NCBI GenBank assembly: GCA_017410605.1
Contig: JAFQQN010000003.1
Coordinates: 62,001-126,000 of the forward strand
Length of the DNA: 64,000 bases
Direction of reading: 5' to 3'
DNA from: Clostridia bacterium
GTDB lineage: Bacteria > Bacillota > Clostridia > Oscillospirales > Acutalibacteraceae
In this document: in pieces, positions 26,114 to 34,720 of the stretch
How the letters are laid out: the number at the start of each line of letters is the position of its first letter
Numbering within the stretch: the stretch's first letter is position 1
Translations under genes and position numbers: made by a program
Notes under the pieces: generated by a model
The model's input: only the letters and a program-made list of their open reading frames with translations
Told to the model about the DNA's origin: nothing
Database searches by the model: none

Positions 26114-27595
26114 ATGAGTTTAAAATCATCAAAAAAAGTAGACACTAACCGTTATGAGCTTGAAATTACTATCGACAGTGAAAAATTTTGCAATGCTATT
26201 AACACTGTTTACAAGAGAGAGCGCAAAAACATAAGCGTTCCCGGTTTCCGTAAGGGCAAGGCTCCTCTCGGTATTATTGAAAAATATTATGGTGAGGGCG
26301 TATTCTTTGAAGATGCACTTAATCTTCTTTATGTTGAGTCTATCGAGGGCGCAGCAGCCGAAGCAGGTGTTTCTATTGTAGACGACGAAATGAAATTCGA
26401 CCTTGTTTCTATCAGCAAGGCTGAGGGTGCTCACTTTAAGGTAACTCTTACTACCAAGCCTGAGGTTAAGGTTGGCGAGTATAAGGGTCTTGAAGCAGAA
26501 AAGCTTATTTGCGAGGTTTCTGAAGATGAGATTAAGGCAGAGCTTGAGCGTATGGCTGACCGCAACTCACGTATGGTTGAGGTTACCGACCGTGCCGCCG
26601 CTTTAGGCGATACTGCCGTTATTGATTTTGAAGGCTTTGTTGACGGCGAAGCTTTTGAGGGAGGCAAGGGTGAAAGCTATTCTTTAGCTCTTGGTTCAGG
26701 TCAGTTTATCCCCGGTTTTGAAGACCAAATTGTTGGTCATAACTCCGGTGAAGAGTTTGACGTTGATGTTAAGTTCCCCGAAGAATATGGCGCAAAAGAA
26801 CTTGCAGGTAAGGACGCCACCTTTAAGGTTAAGCTTCACGAGCTTAAAGTTAAAGAGCTTCCCGAAATTGATGACGAGTTTGCTAAGGACGTAAGCGAGT
26901 TTGATACCCTTAATGCTCTTAAGGAAGATATTAAGGCTAAGGCTTTAGAAAGAAAGAATAAGGCCGCTGAAGACGAGGTTGAAAATCAGCTTATCGATAA
27001 GATTATTGACGGTATGGAGGCTGAAATTCCTGAGGCTATGTTCAAAAATCGTGTTGAGCAAAGCTACCGCGATTTTGAATACCGTTTACAGATGCAGGGT
27101 ATGCCTATAGATATGTATATGCAGTACACCGGTTCTAATGAAACTGAGATGAAAAAATCTCTTCGTCCTCAGGCAGAGCGTCAGGTTAAAATTCGTCTTG
27201 CTCTTGAAAAGATTGTTGAACTTGAAAAACTTACTGCTTCTGAAGAAGACCTTGTTAAAGAGTTCGCTACCCTTGCAGAAACCTATTCTATGCCTGTTGA
27301 CCAGGTTAAGGCCGCAATTCCTGAGAAGGATATTGCAGATGACCTTGCTGTAAGAAAGGCTATTGACCTTGTTAAGGAAAATGCAAAGCTTAAAGAGGTT
27401 AAGGAATATACCAAGGTAGAAAAGGAAGAAAAGGCCGAGAAGAAGCCTGCCGCAAAGAAAACTACCACCAAGAAGGCAACCGCTTCTAAGAGTGCAGATG
27501 GTGAAAAGAAGCCTGCTGAAAAAAAGACAACTGCTTCTAAAACCACAACCACTAAGAAGACTGCCACAAAAAAGGCTGAAACTGAAGAGAAGTAA
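26114..27595 (+). CDS. tig: Trigger factor with Lys/Ala/Thr-rich C-terminal tail
   Basis: Ribosome-associated chaperone and peptidyl-prolyl isomerase, 493 aa. Ribosome-binding motif VPGFRKGKAP lies in the N-terminal domain; the FKBP-like domain runs from about GDTAVIDFEGFVDGEAF to LPEIDDEFAKDV; the C-terminal chaperone arms follow. The last ~55 residues are a low-complexity tail of KKPAAKK, KKTTTKK and KTATKK units, absent from ordinary trigger factors of about 430 aa and resembling histone-H1-like tails. Upstream of clpP and clpX, the usual order tig-clpP-clpX. Confidence 0.96.
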   Translation: MSLKSSKKVDTNRYELEITIDSEKFCNAINTVYKRERKNISVPGFRKGKAPLGIIEKYYGEGVFFEDALNLLYVESIEGAAAEAGVSIVDDEMKFDLVSISKAEGAHFKVTLTTKPEVKVGEYKGLEAEKLICEVSEDEIKAELERMADRNSRMVEVTDRAAALGDTAVIDFEGFVDGEAFEGGKGESYSLALGSGQFIPGFEDQIVGHNSGEEFDVDVKFPEEYGAKELAGKDATFKVKLHELKVKELPEIDDEFAKDVSEFDTLNALKEDIKAKALERKNKAAEDEVENQLIDKIIDGMEAEIPEAMFKNRVEQSYRDFEYRLQMQGMPIDMYMQYTGSNETEMKKSLRPQAERQVKIRLALEKIVELEKLTASEEDLVKEFATLAETYSMPVDQVKAAIPEKDIADDLAVRKAIDLVKENAKLKEVKEYTKVEKEEKAEKKPAAKKTTTKKATASKSADGEKKPAEKKTTASKTTTTKKTATKKAETEEK

Positions 27596-27614
27596 TCTAT
27601 CGGCTTTTCGGTAG

Positions 27615-27680
27615 AAGGAAAAATTATTACCGTATGGGACTTTCTGCCGTGTGTAGTAAAGTGCTATACGGTTTTTCCTT
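27615..27680 (+). terminator. Long two-part hairpin between tig and clpP
   Basis: Outer arms AAGGAAAAA (27615) / TTTTTCCTT (27672) and inner arms CCGTAT (27630) / ATACGG (27666), with a six-base bulge and a 30-base loop. The 3' arm ends in T5, so it can act as terminator on the plus strand. Confidence 0.6.
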
Positions 27681-27821
27681 AGGTAAACGCTAATAATATA
27701 TGCTAAAAATAAATTTTGCTTATTAGTGTTTGCCGGAAATTGATTAAATTTTTTATATTTGTCAATAATTTAGTTACAATTTTGTGTTACAATTAATATA
27801 ATTGAAACGGAGGTTATATTT

Positions 27822-28415
27822 ATGGAAAACAAAATGAATTTAGTTCCTTATGTTGTTGAGCAAACAAGCAGGGGAGAGCGTTCTTACGATATTTTTTCCC
27901 GCCTTCTTAACGACCGTATTATTATGCTTTCAGACCAGGTTGATAATGCCTCGGCAAGTATTATAATTGCTCAGCTTTTATATCTTGAGGGTCAGGACCC
28001 TAATAAGGATATTAATTTTTACATCAACAGCCCCGGCGGTTCTGTTTCGGCCGGTATGGCTATTTATGACACAATGCAGTATATTAAGTGCGATGTTAGT
28101 ACAATCTGCCTTGGCATGGCCGCAAGTATGGGTGCATTCCTCTTGGCCGCCGGCACAAAGGGTAAGCGTTATGCTTTGCCAAATAGCGAAATTATGATTC
28201 ATCAGCCATTAGGTGCCGCAGAGGGTCAGGCAAGTGATATTCTTATTCACGCACGTCATATTGAAAAGACCCGTGCTACCATTAATAAAATTCTGGCCGA
28301 GAAAACAGGCCGCCCCTTAGAGGAAATAGAAAGAGATACCGAAAGGGATAACTTTATGTCTGCCGCTCAGGCCGCAGAATACGGCCTTATTGATAAGGTA
28401 ATTGAAAAAAGATAA
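27822..28415 (+). CDS. clpP: ATP-dependent Clp protease proteolytic subunit ClpP
   Basis: Serine protease core of ClpXP, 197 aa. Catalytic Ser in [16 protein letters not shown], His in [16 protein letters not shown] and Asp in [20 protein letters not shown]-terminal [15 protein letters not shown] is typical. Separated from clpX by a strong terminator although the two proteins work together, so clpX expression depends on read-through or its own promoter. Confidence 0.98.
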   Translation: MENKMNLVPYVVEQTSRGERSYDIFSRLLNDRIIMLSDQVDNASASIIIAQLLYLEGQDPNKDINFYINSPGGSVSAGMAIYDTMQYIKCDVSTICLGMAASMGAFLLAAGTKGKRYALPNSEIMIHQPLGAAEGQASDILIHARHIEKTRATINKILAEKTGRPLEEIERDTERDNFMSAAQAAEYGLIDKVIEKR

Positions 28416-28420
28416 TTTTT

Positions 28421-28450
28421 AGGCGGTGTCATTACCGACACCGCCTTTTT
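28421..28450 (+). terminator. Terminator between clpP and clpX
   Basis: Perfect 10-bp stem AGGCGGTGTC / GACACCGCCT, six-base loop, T5. Confidence 0.9.
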
Positions 28451-28472
28451 AGAAAATAGGAGGGAAATTCCC

Positions 28473-29738
28473 TTGGCAGGAAAAGATAAGGAAAATGTTG
28501 TTTGTTCCTTTTGTGGCAAAACCCAAGACGAGGTTATGCAGCTTATTGCTGGTCCCGGTGTTTTTATTTGTGACGAATGTATTGATGTTTGCTATAGCCT
28601 TTTAGGGCACGAAACAGAGCCGGAGAACGTGCCATATACCACTAAAAAAGAAACAAAAAGCAATACTAAAGAAGAAAAGCCTTTGCCCACCCCTGTTGAG
28701 ATTAAGCAAAAGCTTGACGAATATGTTATAGGCCAGGATAAGGCGAAGAAAACGCTTGCTGTTGCGGTGTATAATCATTATAAGAAAATAAAGGCACTTA
28801 AAACTTCTAATAATGAGGTTGAGTTAGCTAAAAGCAATGTGTTGCTTTTGGGCCCTACAGGTGTGGGAAAAACCCTTTTGGCTACAACTCTGGCTCGTTT
28901 TTTAGATGTGCCCATAGCTATTACCGACGCCACCACTCTTACTGAAGCCGGTTATGTTGGTGAAGATGTTGAAAACATTCTTTTAAGGCTTATTCAGGCG
29001 GCGGACTACGATATTGAAAGAGCCCAGCACGGTATTATTTATATTGATGAGATTGATAAAATAAGCCGTAAGTCAGAAAATACATCTATTACAAGAGATG
29101 TCAGCGGCGAGGGTGTTCAACAGGCTCTTCTAAAAATTTTAGAGGGTACTGTTGCTAATGTTCCACCCCAGGGAGGAAGAAAGCACCCCCAACAAGAATT
29201 TATTAAAATTGATACAACCAATATACTCTTCATTTGTGCCGGTGCCTTTGACGGCATTGAAAAAATCATAGAGCACAGAATGAACAAAAAGAGCCTTGGC
29301 TTTGGTGCAGAAATAAAATCTACTACCGAAGAAAAGGGTGAGCTTATTAAACTCGCCACTCATAAAGACCTTGTAAAGTTTGGTCTTATACCGGAACTCG
29401 TTGGACGACTTCCGGTAGTAACACCCTTAGAAGCTTTAAATGAAGAGGCTATGGTTAGAATTATGACCGAGCCTAAGAACTCTGTTTTAAAGCAGTATGA
29501 AGAGCTGTTTAATATTGACGGTGTTAAGCTAACCTTTGAGCCGGAGGCGCTTAAGGCAATTGCCAAGCTGACGGTTGAAAGAAAAACCGGTGCCAGAGGT
29601 CTTCGCTCAATTTTTGAGGATGTTCTTATTGATACAATGTATAAGGTTCCGGGTGACAAAACGGTAACCGAAGCAATAGTTACTAAGGAATGTGTTGAAA
29701 ACAGTGCCGAGATAACCCTTGTAAAAAAAGAAAAATAA
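28473..29738 (+). CDS. clpX: ATP-dependent Clp protease ATP-binding subunit ClpX
   Basis: AAA+ unfoldase that feeds ClpP, 421 aa. Zinc-binding domain [11 protein letters not shown]...[10 protein letters not shown] at the N-terminus, Walker [16 protein letters not shown], Walker [11 protein letters not shown], pore loop [12 protein letters not shown] and the IGF-like ClpP loop LGFGAE. TTG start with AGGAGGG. Closed by the terminator at 29743. Confidence 0.98.
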   Translation: MAGKDKENVVCSFCGKTQDEVMQLIAGPGVFICDECIDVCYSLLGHETEPENVPYTTKKETKSNTKEEKPLPTPVEIKQKLDEYVIGQDKAKKTLAVAVYNHYKKIKALKTSNNEVELAKSNVLLLGPTGVGKTLLATTLARFLDVPIAITDATTLTEAGYVGEDVENILLRLIQAADYDIERAQHGIIYIDEIDKISRKSENTSITRDVSGEGVQQALLKILEGTVANVPPQGGRKHPQQEFIKIDTTNILFICAGAFDGIEKIIEHRMNKKSLGFGAEIKSTTEEKGELIKLATHKDLVKFGLIPELVGRLPVVTPLEALNEEAMVRIMTEPKNSVLKQYEELFNIDGVKLTFEPEALKAIAKLTVERKTGARGLRSIFEDVLIDTMYKVPGDKTVTEAIVTKECVENSAEITLVKKEK

Positions 29739-29742
29739 AGTA

Positions 29743-29782
29743 ACAGCCCACCATACCAAAAAAAGTATGGTGGGCTGTTTTT
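29743..29782. terminator. Bidirectional terminator between clpX and the GH29 gene
   Basis: 14-bp stem ACAGCCCACCATAC / GTATGGTGGGCTGT with T5 on the plus side; A-rich on the left, so it also serves the minus strand. Its right edge touches the end of the fucosidase gene. Confidence 0.9.
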
Positions 29783-30986
29783 AGTTCCATTCAATTTCTA
29801 AAACAATCGGCTCAGAAATAAGTTCGTCAATAGGTATTCCTGAAATATGCAGAAAAACAGTTTCGCTTTTTCCGTTGTCAGGGTTGAAGAACTCGGGAAG
29901 AAGTTCTTCCTTAAATTTAAGAGCTTCGCCTGTGTTCATAAGGCAAACACTTTTTGGGGCTGAGGGATATTTTTCAAGGCAAACTGCCGAAGAAATAAGA
30001 CCCTCGTAAAAATGCAGATAAGTTTTGCCGTTTTTCTTGTTGGCAATGCATTTATTGTTTTTAACTTTATAATCAAAGCTGTCATATTCTGCCAACTCAA
30101 GGCATCCGTTCATACGGTTGTACCAATCGCCCACGGCTTTTAAACGGGCGGTGTATTCTGCGGAAAATTCACCCTCGGGGGTAGGACCTACATTTAAAAG
30201 ATAGCTTCCACCCATACTCATAATGCGGTCTATTGAGGTGGTAAGGTGCCTTATAGAATAAAAATCCTCGTCGGTGCGGTAGCCCCAGCTTTGCTCTCCA
30301 AAAGAGTTGCAGGCTTCGGTCATTCGGGTGAAATAATCGCCCTCGGTGGCACTATATTCACGCTCGGGTGTTGAAAAATCACCCTTGTCCCAACCACGGT
30401 CGTTAATATGAATGCCGGGCTGAAGCTTTCTTACCAGTTCGTTTAAAGAGGGGTCTTCAATTCTCGGCGGTATATCCCAAAAGAGTGTATAAATGGGACC
30501 ATAGTTGGTAAGTAATTCGGTTATTTGGTTTTTAATATATTCTCTGTATTTTAAAGTATCCGGCTTTTCGGTATATAAACATTTCCATTGGTGAGAAGCA
30601 GAGGGATTGTAGCCATAAGGGTGATGCCAGTCAGGGTTAGAATAATAAAGAGATAAAAGCATACCGTGTTTTTTGCAAGCATCTGCCAACATTTTTAAAA
30701 TGTCCTTGCCATAGGGGGTATTCATAATATTATAGTCTGAATACTTTGTGTCCCACATACAAAAACCGTCGTGGTGTTTGGTGGTAAAGCAAATATATTT
30801 CATTCCGGCAGATTTAGCGGCAATAACCCATTTTTCCGGATCGTATTTTACAGGATTGAATTTATGCATAAGTGCTTCATACTCTTTATTGTCCATATCC
30901 CAGCGGGCCAAGGCCTGCTCCTGAATGCCGGTAAGAGCATAAAGCCCCCAATGAATAAACATTCCGAATTTATTTTCGTGTGTCAT
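29781..30986 (-). CDS. GH29 alpha-L-fucosidase-like protein
   Basis: A 401-aa intracellular glycosidase. GH29 hallmarks: FGMFIHWGLYALTG at the N-terminus, AGMKYICFTTKHHDGFCMWD, DILKMLADACKKHGMLLSLY, and the nucleophile region YGPIYTLFWDIPPR (Asp in FWD). SYLLNVGPTPEGEF closes the barrel. It would release L-fucose from host or dietary glycans; without a signal peptide it needs imported oligosaccharides. Own promoter at 31016-31044, resembling that of the GH20 gene. Confidence 0.9.
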   Translation of the reverse strand: MTHENKFGMFIHWGLYALTGIQEQALARWDMDNKEYEALMHKFNPVKYDPEKWVIAAKSAGMKYICFTTKHHDGFCMWDTKYSDYNIMNTPYGKDILKMLADACKKHGMLLSLYYSNPDWHHPYGYNPSASHQWKCLYTEKPDTLKYREYIKNQITELLTNYGPIYTLFWDIPPRIEDPSLNELVRKLQPGIHINDRGWDKGDFSTPEREYSATEGDYFTRMTEACNSFGEQSWGYRTDEDFYSIRHLTTSIDRIMSMGGSYLLNVGPTPEGEFSAEYTARLKAVGDWYNRMNGCLELAEYDSFDYKVKNNKCIANKKNGKTYLHFYEGLISSAVCLEKYPSAPKSVCLMNTGEALKFKEELLPEFFNPDNGKSETVFLHISGIPIDELISEPIVLEIEWN

Positions 30987-31015
30987 GGTATCTCCCCCCT
31001 TTAAGTGCTATCACA

Positions 31016-31044
31016 ATAATATCATATACAGTATAAAAAATCAA
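31016..31044 (-). promoter_or_regulatory. SigA promoter of the GH29 gene with palindromic spacer
   Basis: Minus strand TTGATT (31039-31044), 17-bp spacer, TATTAT (31016-31021). The spacer holds TATAC-A-GTATA (31025-31035), an operator-like palindrome. The first 12 bases, ATTGATTTTTTA, are the same as in the GH20 promoter at 14097. Confidence 0.65.
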
Positions 31045-31100
31045 TAATTAAACCCTATAAATATCACATGTTTTTGAACAAAGTTGATTTAAAAAATTTA

Positions 31101-31133
31101 AACTTCCCGTAAAAAATTTCATTACGGGAAGTT
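31101..31133 (-). terminator. Terminator after the EamA gene
   Basis: Stem AACTTCCCGT / ACGGGAAGTT, 13-base loop, followed on the minus strand by TAAATTTTTTAA. Confidence 0.8.
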
Positions 31134-31139
31134 GTTTGG

Positions 31140-32063
31140 TTAACCGTTTACTTGTTTAATTTTTGAACCTTTGTGGTTTGCTATGCATACTCCAAGTGAA
31201 ATGAGCACAAAGGCTAAAGCATATTGCCATTTAAAAATATCTTCACCTATAATAAGCCAACTGAAAAGTGCCGAAAAAAGCGGCTCAGTAAACTTTATAA
31301 TAAAAAGCTTTGAAAGGTTTTCTTTTTTTACTGTTATGAACCATAAACAGTAGCTGATTATTGAGGCAAGAATAATAACTGAAAGTACAATCAACTTAAG
31401 GAAAGAGTTAGGAATAAAAATTGAAATATCCCCACCCATTAAAACTCCAAATAAAAGTAATACTCCGCCACCGAAAACTTGAGAAACGCCTGTTGAAACA
31501 ATAGGTTCAACAAAGGCGAAGACTTTTTTACTGGTTATGTTGGCGAAAACAGTACAGAATGAGGCGGCAATAATAAGTATGTCGCCCAGCCCAAATGAAA
31601 AAGAACCGGAATTAAAATTTATGGCAAAAATTCCGCCTATTCCAAGAACGAGGCCTAATAGTTTTTTGGGCGTTAGCTTATCATCGGGGAAAAATACTGC
31701 CGCGAAGCAAATGTAAAACACTGCACCCAATTGTTTTAAGATAGCGGTTTTAGAACCACCCGTAATATTTAGCCCAATATAAGTACAGGCGTAGTGTAAA
31801 ATTATAGCGAATAAGCCTGAGATTAAAATGGGGAATAGGTGGGATTTAACAGGTTTAAAGGAGGAACGGTTTTTAATGGCCGCATAAATACAGATTATTA
31901 CTCCGCAAACTAAAAATCTTATTCCGGCAAAGGTTAAAATATCTCCTACTGCAGATATACCTGTGCCTACACCAAAAACCTTATACCCGGTTTTAACCAT
32001 AGGAAAAAGCAGACCCCAAAGCAGCATAACCAACAGGCTAGTGTAAATACCTTTATTTTTCAT
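31140..32063 (-). CDS. EamA/DMT family transporter
   Basis: A 307-aa integral membrane protein with about ten helices in two repeats (first: YTSLLVMLLWGLLFPMVKTG, ending in GGIFAINFNSG; second from LGDILIIAASFCTVFANITS). The drug/metabolite transporter fold exports or imports small metabolites. It is the last gene of a five-gene minus-strand cluster and its start overlaps the MDR gene by 11 bp, so it probably moves a substrate or product of that pathway. Confidence 0.88.
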   Translation of the reverse strand: MKNKGIYTSLLVMLLWGLLFPMVKTGYKVFGVGTGISAVGDILTFAGIRFLVCGVIICIYAAIKNRSSFKPVKSHLFPILISGLFAIILHYACTYIGLNITGGSKTAILKQLGAVFYICFAAVFFPDDKLTPKKLLGLVLGIGGIFAINFNSGSFSFGLGDILIIAASFCTVFANITSKKVFAFVEPIVSTGVSQVFGGGVLLLFGVLMGGDISIFIPNSFLKLIVLSVIILASIISYCLWFITVKKENLSKLFIIKFTEPLFSALFSWLIIGEDIFKWQYALAFVLISLGVCIANHKGSKIKQVNG

Positions 32064-33045
32064 GGCTAACAGTCAAAACAACCTTTCCAATACTTTTACC
32101 TTCTAGCAAAAGGTTGTGTGCCTCTTCGGTTTTTTCAATAGGTAAAACCTTATAGACAGTAGGCTTAATGGCTCCGTCTTCAATTTTTGGCCAAACATTT
32201 TCAACAAGCATTGAAAGTAACTTGGCTTTAAATTCGGGGGTGCGATTTCTAAGCATACTGCCAACGAGGTGAAGTCCTTTTGTAAGCAATGGGCGAAGTT
32301 CTATATTTGTTTCTATACCGGCTAGGGTGGAAATTACTATCCAATAACCGCCCCTTGCCATAAACGAAAAGCTTTTTCCAAGCATTTCTCCCGAGAGGCA
32401 GTCCATAGCAACATTTACTGCATAACCCTTTTCGGCTTGGTCAGCAAGTACTTTGGCTGTGTTTTGGGTGGTAGAGTTTATAATCAAATCTGCACCAAGG
32501 TGCTTAATATTCTCGGCAATTTCGTCTGAAAGAACAGAGGTTATTACCCTAGCACCAAAGGCCTTAGCCATAGGAATAGCTACACTTGCAAGGCCACTTG
32601 CACCCGCAGGGATAAATGCGGTTTGACCCTTTTCTAAATGGCCCTCAATAAAGAGGTTCAGATAAGAAGTTGCGTATGCTTCGGGAAGAGCGGCGGCCTG
32701 TTCTAGGGAAAGCCCTTTTGGAATAGGCATAAGCATATCGTATTTCACGGCGACATATTCTGCATAACCACCTCCGCCCAAAAGTGCACAAACCGTATCA
32801 CCAATTTTAAAGGTAGATTTTTCTTTGGCTTTACTTCCAATCTGGACAACCTCACCGGCTATTTCCAACCCCATCCAAGGGGGGCAACCCTCAGGTGAGG
32901 GGTATTTGCCTTGTCTTTGCAGAAGGTCGGCGCGGTTAACACCCACCGCATAAATTTTAATAAGAAGCTCATCGGGTTTTATAATTGGATCATCTACCTT
33001 TGACCAAATAGGTTTTCCGTTTGAATTAACTAGCATAGCCTTCAT
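32053..33045 (-). CDS. Quinone oxidoreductase-like MDR family protein
   Basis: A 330-aa medium-chain dehydrogenase/reductase of the PIG3/QOR type. N-terminal GroES-like domain with VGVNRADLLQRQGKYPSPEG and GLEIAGEVVQIG, NAD(P)-binding motif PAGASGLASVAIPMAKAFGA, and a conserved tail KVVLTVSH. The zinc-binding cysteines of alcohol dehydrogenases are absent, so it is likely an NADPH-dependent reductase of an enone or quinone. Lies between SDR and EamA genes in one operon. Confidence 0.88.
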   Translation of the reverse strand: MKAMLVNSNGKPIWSKVDDPIIKPDELLIKIYAVGVNRADLLQRQGKYPSPEGCPPWMGLEIAGEVVQIGSKAKEKSTFKIGDTVCALLGGGGYAEYVAVKYDMLMPIPKGLSLEQAAALPEAYATSYLNLFIEGHLEKGQTAFIPAGASGLASVAIPMAKAFGARVITSVLSDEIAENIKHLGADLIINSTTQNTAKVLADQAEKGYAVNVAMDCLSGEMLGKSFSFMARGGYWIVISTLAGIETNIELRPLLTKGLHLVGSMLRNRTPEFKAKLLSMLVENVWPKIEDGAIKPTVYKVLPIEKTEEAHNLLLEGKSIGKVVLTVSHEK

Positions 33046-33048
33046 AAA

Positions 33049-33828
33049 CTATTCACCGTCCGTTCCTTTAAGTGCAAGGGTTCTTCCGCCGTCTATTATG
33101 TATGTTTGGCCTGTAATAAAGCGGTTCTTTTCGCTAACTAAAAATGCAATAAGGTCTGAAATATCGGTGGCGGTGCACATTTGATTTAAAAAGTTAGTAC
33201 CATATTTATATTTGTCGGACAAAAAGGTGTCGGCGGGTCTGGCAACACAGCCGGGGGCAACACAAACTACCTGAATGTTGTGGGGACCAAGTTCCTTGGC
33301 AAGGCCCTTGGTAAGTGACATAATTCCGCCTTTTGCGGCACCGTAATCGGTGCTGCAACACATTCCGTTTACACCGACAGTAGAGGCAAGGTTAATAATT
33401 TTTCCGCCCTCGCCCTGTTCTATCATGATTCTTGCGGCGGCACGACTGGCCCAGAAAGCACCGTAAAGATTAACCTTCAAAACCTTGTCAATAACATAAT
33501 CCTCTTGCTCTACCAAGTGAACCCATTTTGCGTTGGGTCCGGCAATACGGGTGCTTCCTCCGGCAGAATGAATCATAATATCAAGCCTGCCAAAATCCTT
33601 AGCGCACTGTTCAATAGCTTCGGTTATTTCTTTAGAATCTGAAACATCAGCAACATAAGCCTTTGCGCGACCACCGAGAGAAATTATTTTCTCTACAATT
33701 TTTTCTACATTTTCTTTCTTTATATCGCAAACACCTACGGCTACACCCTCTTTTGCAAGGGTAATAGCGGTTTCACCGCCAAGATAACCGCCGCCACCTG
33801 TAATAAACGCTACTCTTTCTTTATTCAT
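33049..33828 (-). CDS. Short-chain dehydrogenase/reductase
   Basis: A 259-aa SDR. Cofactor motif ITGGGGYLGGETAITLA (a GxxxGxG variant with Tyr-Leu in place of the usual Ile-Gly), acidic VCDIKKENVEK suggesting NAD(H), catalytic Ser in INLASTVG, Tyr and Lys in TDYGAAKGGIM, and IDGGRTL near the end. It would oxidise or reduce a hydroxyl/keto group of the pathway's substrate. Spacing to the neighbours is 3 and 27 bp. Confidence 0.92.
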   Translation of the reverse strand: MNKERVAFITGGGGYLGGETAITLAKEGVAVGVCDIKKENVEKIVEKIISLGGRAKAYVADVSDSKEITEAIEQCAKDFGRLDIMIHSAGGSTRIAGPNAKWVHLVEQEDYVIDKVLKVNLYGAFWASRAAARIMIEQGEGGKIINLASTVGVNGMCCSTDYGAAKGGIMSLTKGLAKELGPHNIQVVCVAPGCVARPADTFLSDKYKYGTNFLNQMCTATDISDLIAFLVSEKNRFITGQTYIIDGGRTLALKGTDGE

Positions 33829-33855
33829 AATACTCTTCCTTTCAAATTGATTTTG

Positions 33856-34701
33856 TTATTTTGTTAGCTTTTCAACGCCATCTAAAACTTGTTTTATAGT
33901 TTGAAGGTCCATTTGTGTGAAGTTGCTTCGTGCATTAAAACCATCAGAAGTAAATACCATATATCCACCAAGCATAGGATTAATAATTCGGGTGAGGGGA
34001 CTGGTAGGTCCGTTGCAAAACAGTGTAACGGGGGTTTTAATTTCTTTTTTGATTGTGAGCATAGATTTGAAAGATTCTAACATGTCTTCATCGGTTTCAC
34101 AATTGGTAACAATTTTTATAATATCGGGTTTGCGCTCTTCAAGGAATAAGCAAAGGTCTACGAGCATCTGTGTGTCGGCCACAACATGAAGATGGTTAGA
34201 AAGCAAAACCTCGGCGCCTTTAAAGTGAACCCTTTCAATGAGGTCGCACTGCTTTTCAATAATCTTGGGGTCAACTACTACCTCGTGGGGACGGGGCTTT
34301 ATAAACGAATAATCCAGGTGTGAAAACTCTTCTCTGAAAGCCGCCTTGGAGGGCTTATCAAAGGTGTAGCCTTGAATATCTATTCCGGCGGCACCCGCAT
34401 CAATGGCCATCATAAGCAGAGCAACGCGCTCTTCTTCAGAGGTGTCAGTAATCGCCCAATCCAAGCCCTCGTTATAGTTAAGTCCTAAAATTGGCAGAGG
34501 AGCTTGCTTAATAATGGTACCAATGCTCTCAACATTTTTATACTCATCATCAAGGCAAGAAAGGTGTAGGTCGGCACCATTTGCCCCGTGTAAAGCATAG
34601 TTCTTAATTGTTGCTATTGCTTCTCTTGGAGTGCGTTCTCTTATAACTCCGGCAAGAAGGGGGGCGGGGTTAGAGGCGAATGATTTTCTTTTAAATTCCA
34701 T
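33856..34701 (-). CDS. Type I 3-dehydroquinase-like (class I aldolase-fold) protein
   Basis: A 281-aa TIM-barrel protein similar in outline to type I dehydroquinase (AroD). The Schiff-base Lys is placed in PDIIKIVTNCETDED (Lys196), the partner His in LLSNHLHVVADT (His170 or 172) and a candidate carboxylate-binding Arg in SPLTRIINP (Arg238). However the usual ELRVD substrate motif is replaced by GADLHLSCL (residues 43-50), so it may not act on 3-dehydroquinate. It sits in a catabolic operon rather than a shikimate operon. Probably a dehydratase or aldolase for a related cyclic or keto-acid substrate. Confidence 0.75.
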   Translation of the reverse strand: MEFKRKSFASNPAPLLAGVIRERTPREAIATIKNYALHGANGADLHLSCLDDEYKNVESIGTIIKQAPLPILGLNYNEGLDWAITDTSEEERVALLMMAIDAGAAGIDIQGYTFDKPSKAAFREEFSHLDYSFIKPRPHEVVVDPKIIEKQCDLIERVHFKGAEVLLSNHLHVVADTQMLVDLCLFLEERKPDIIKIVTNCETDEDMLESFKSMLTIKKEIKTPVTLFCNGPTSPLTRIINPMLGGYMVFTSDGFNARSNFTQMDLQTIKQVLDGVEKLTK

Positions 34702-34720
34702 TTTTTAATACTCCTATCGT

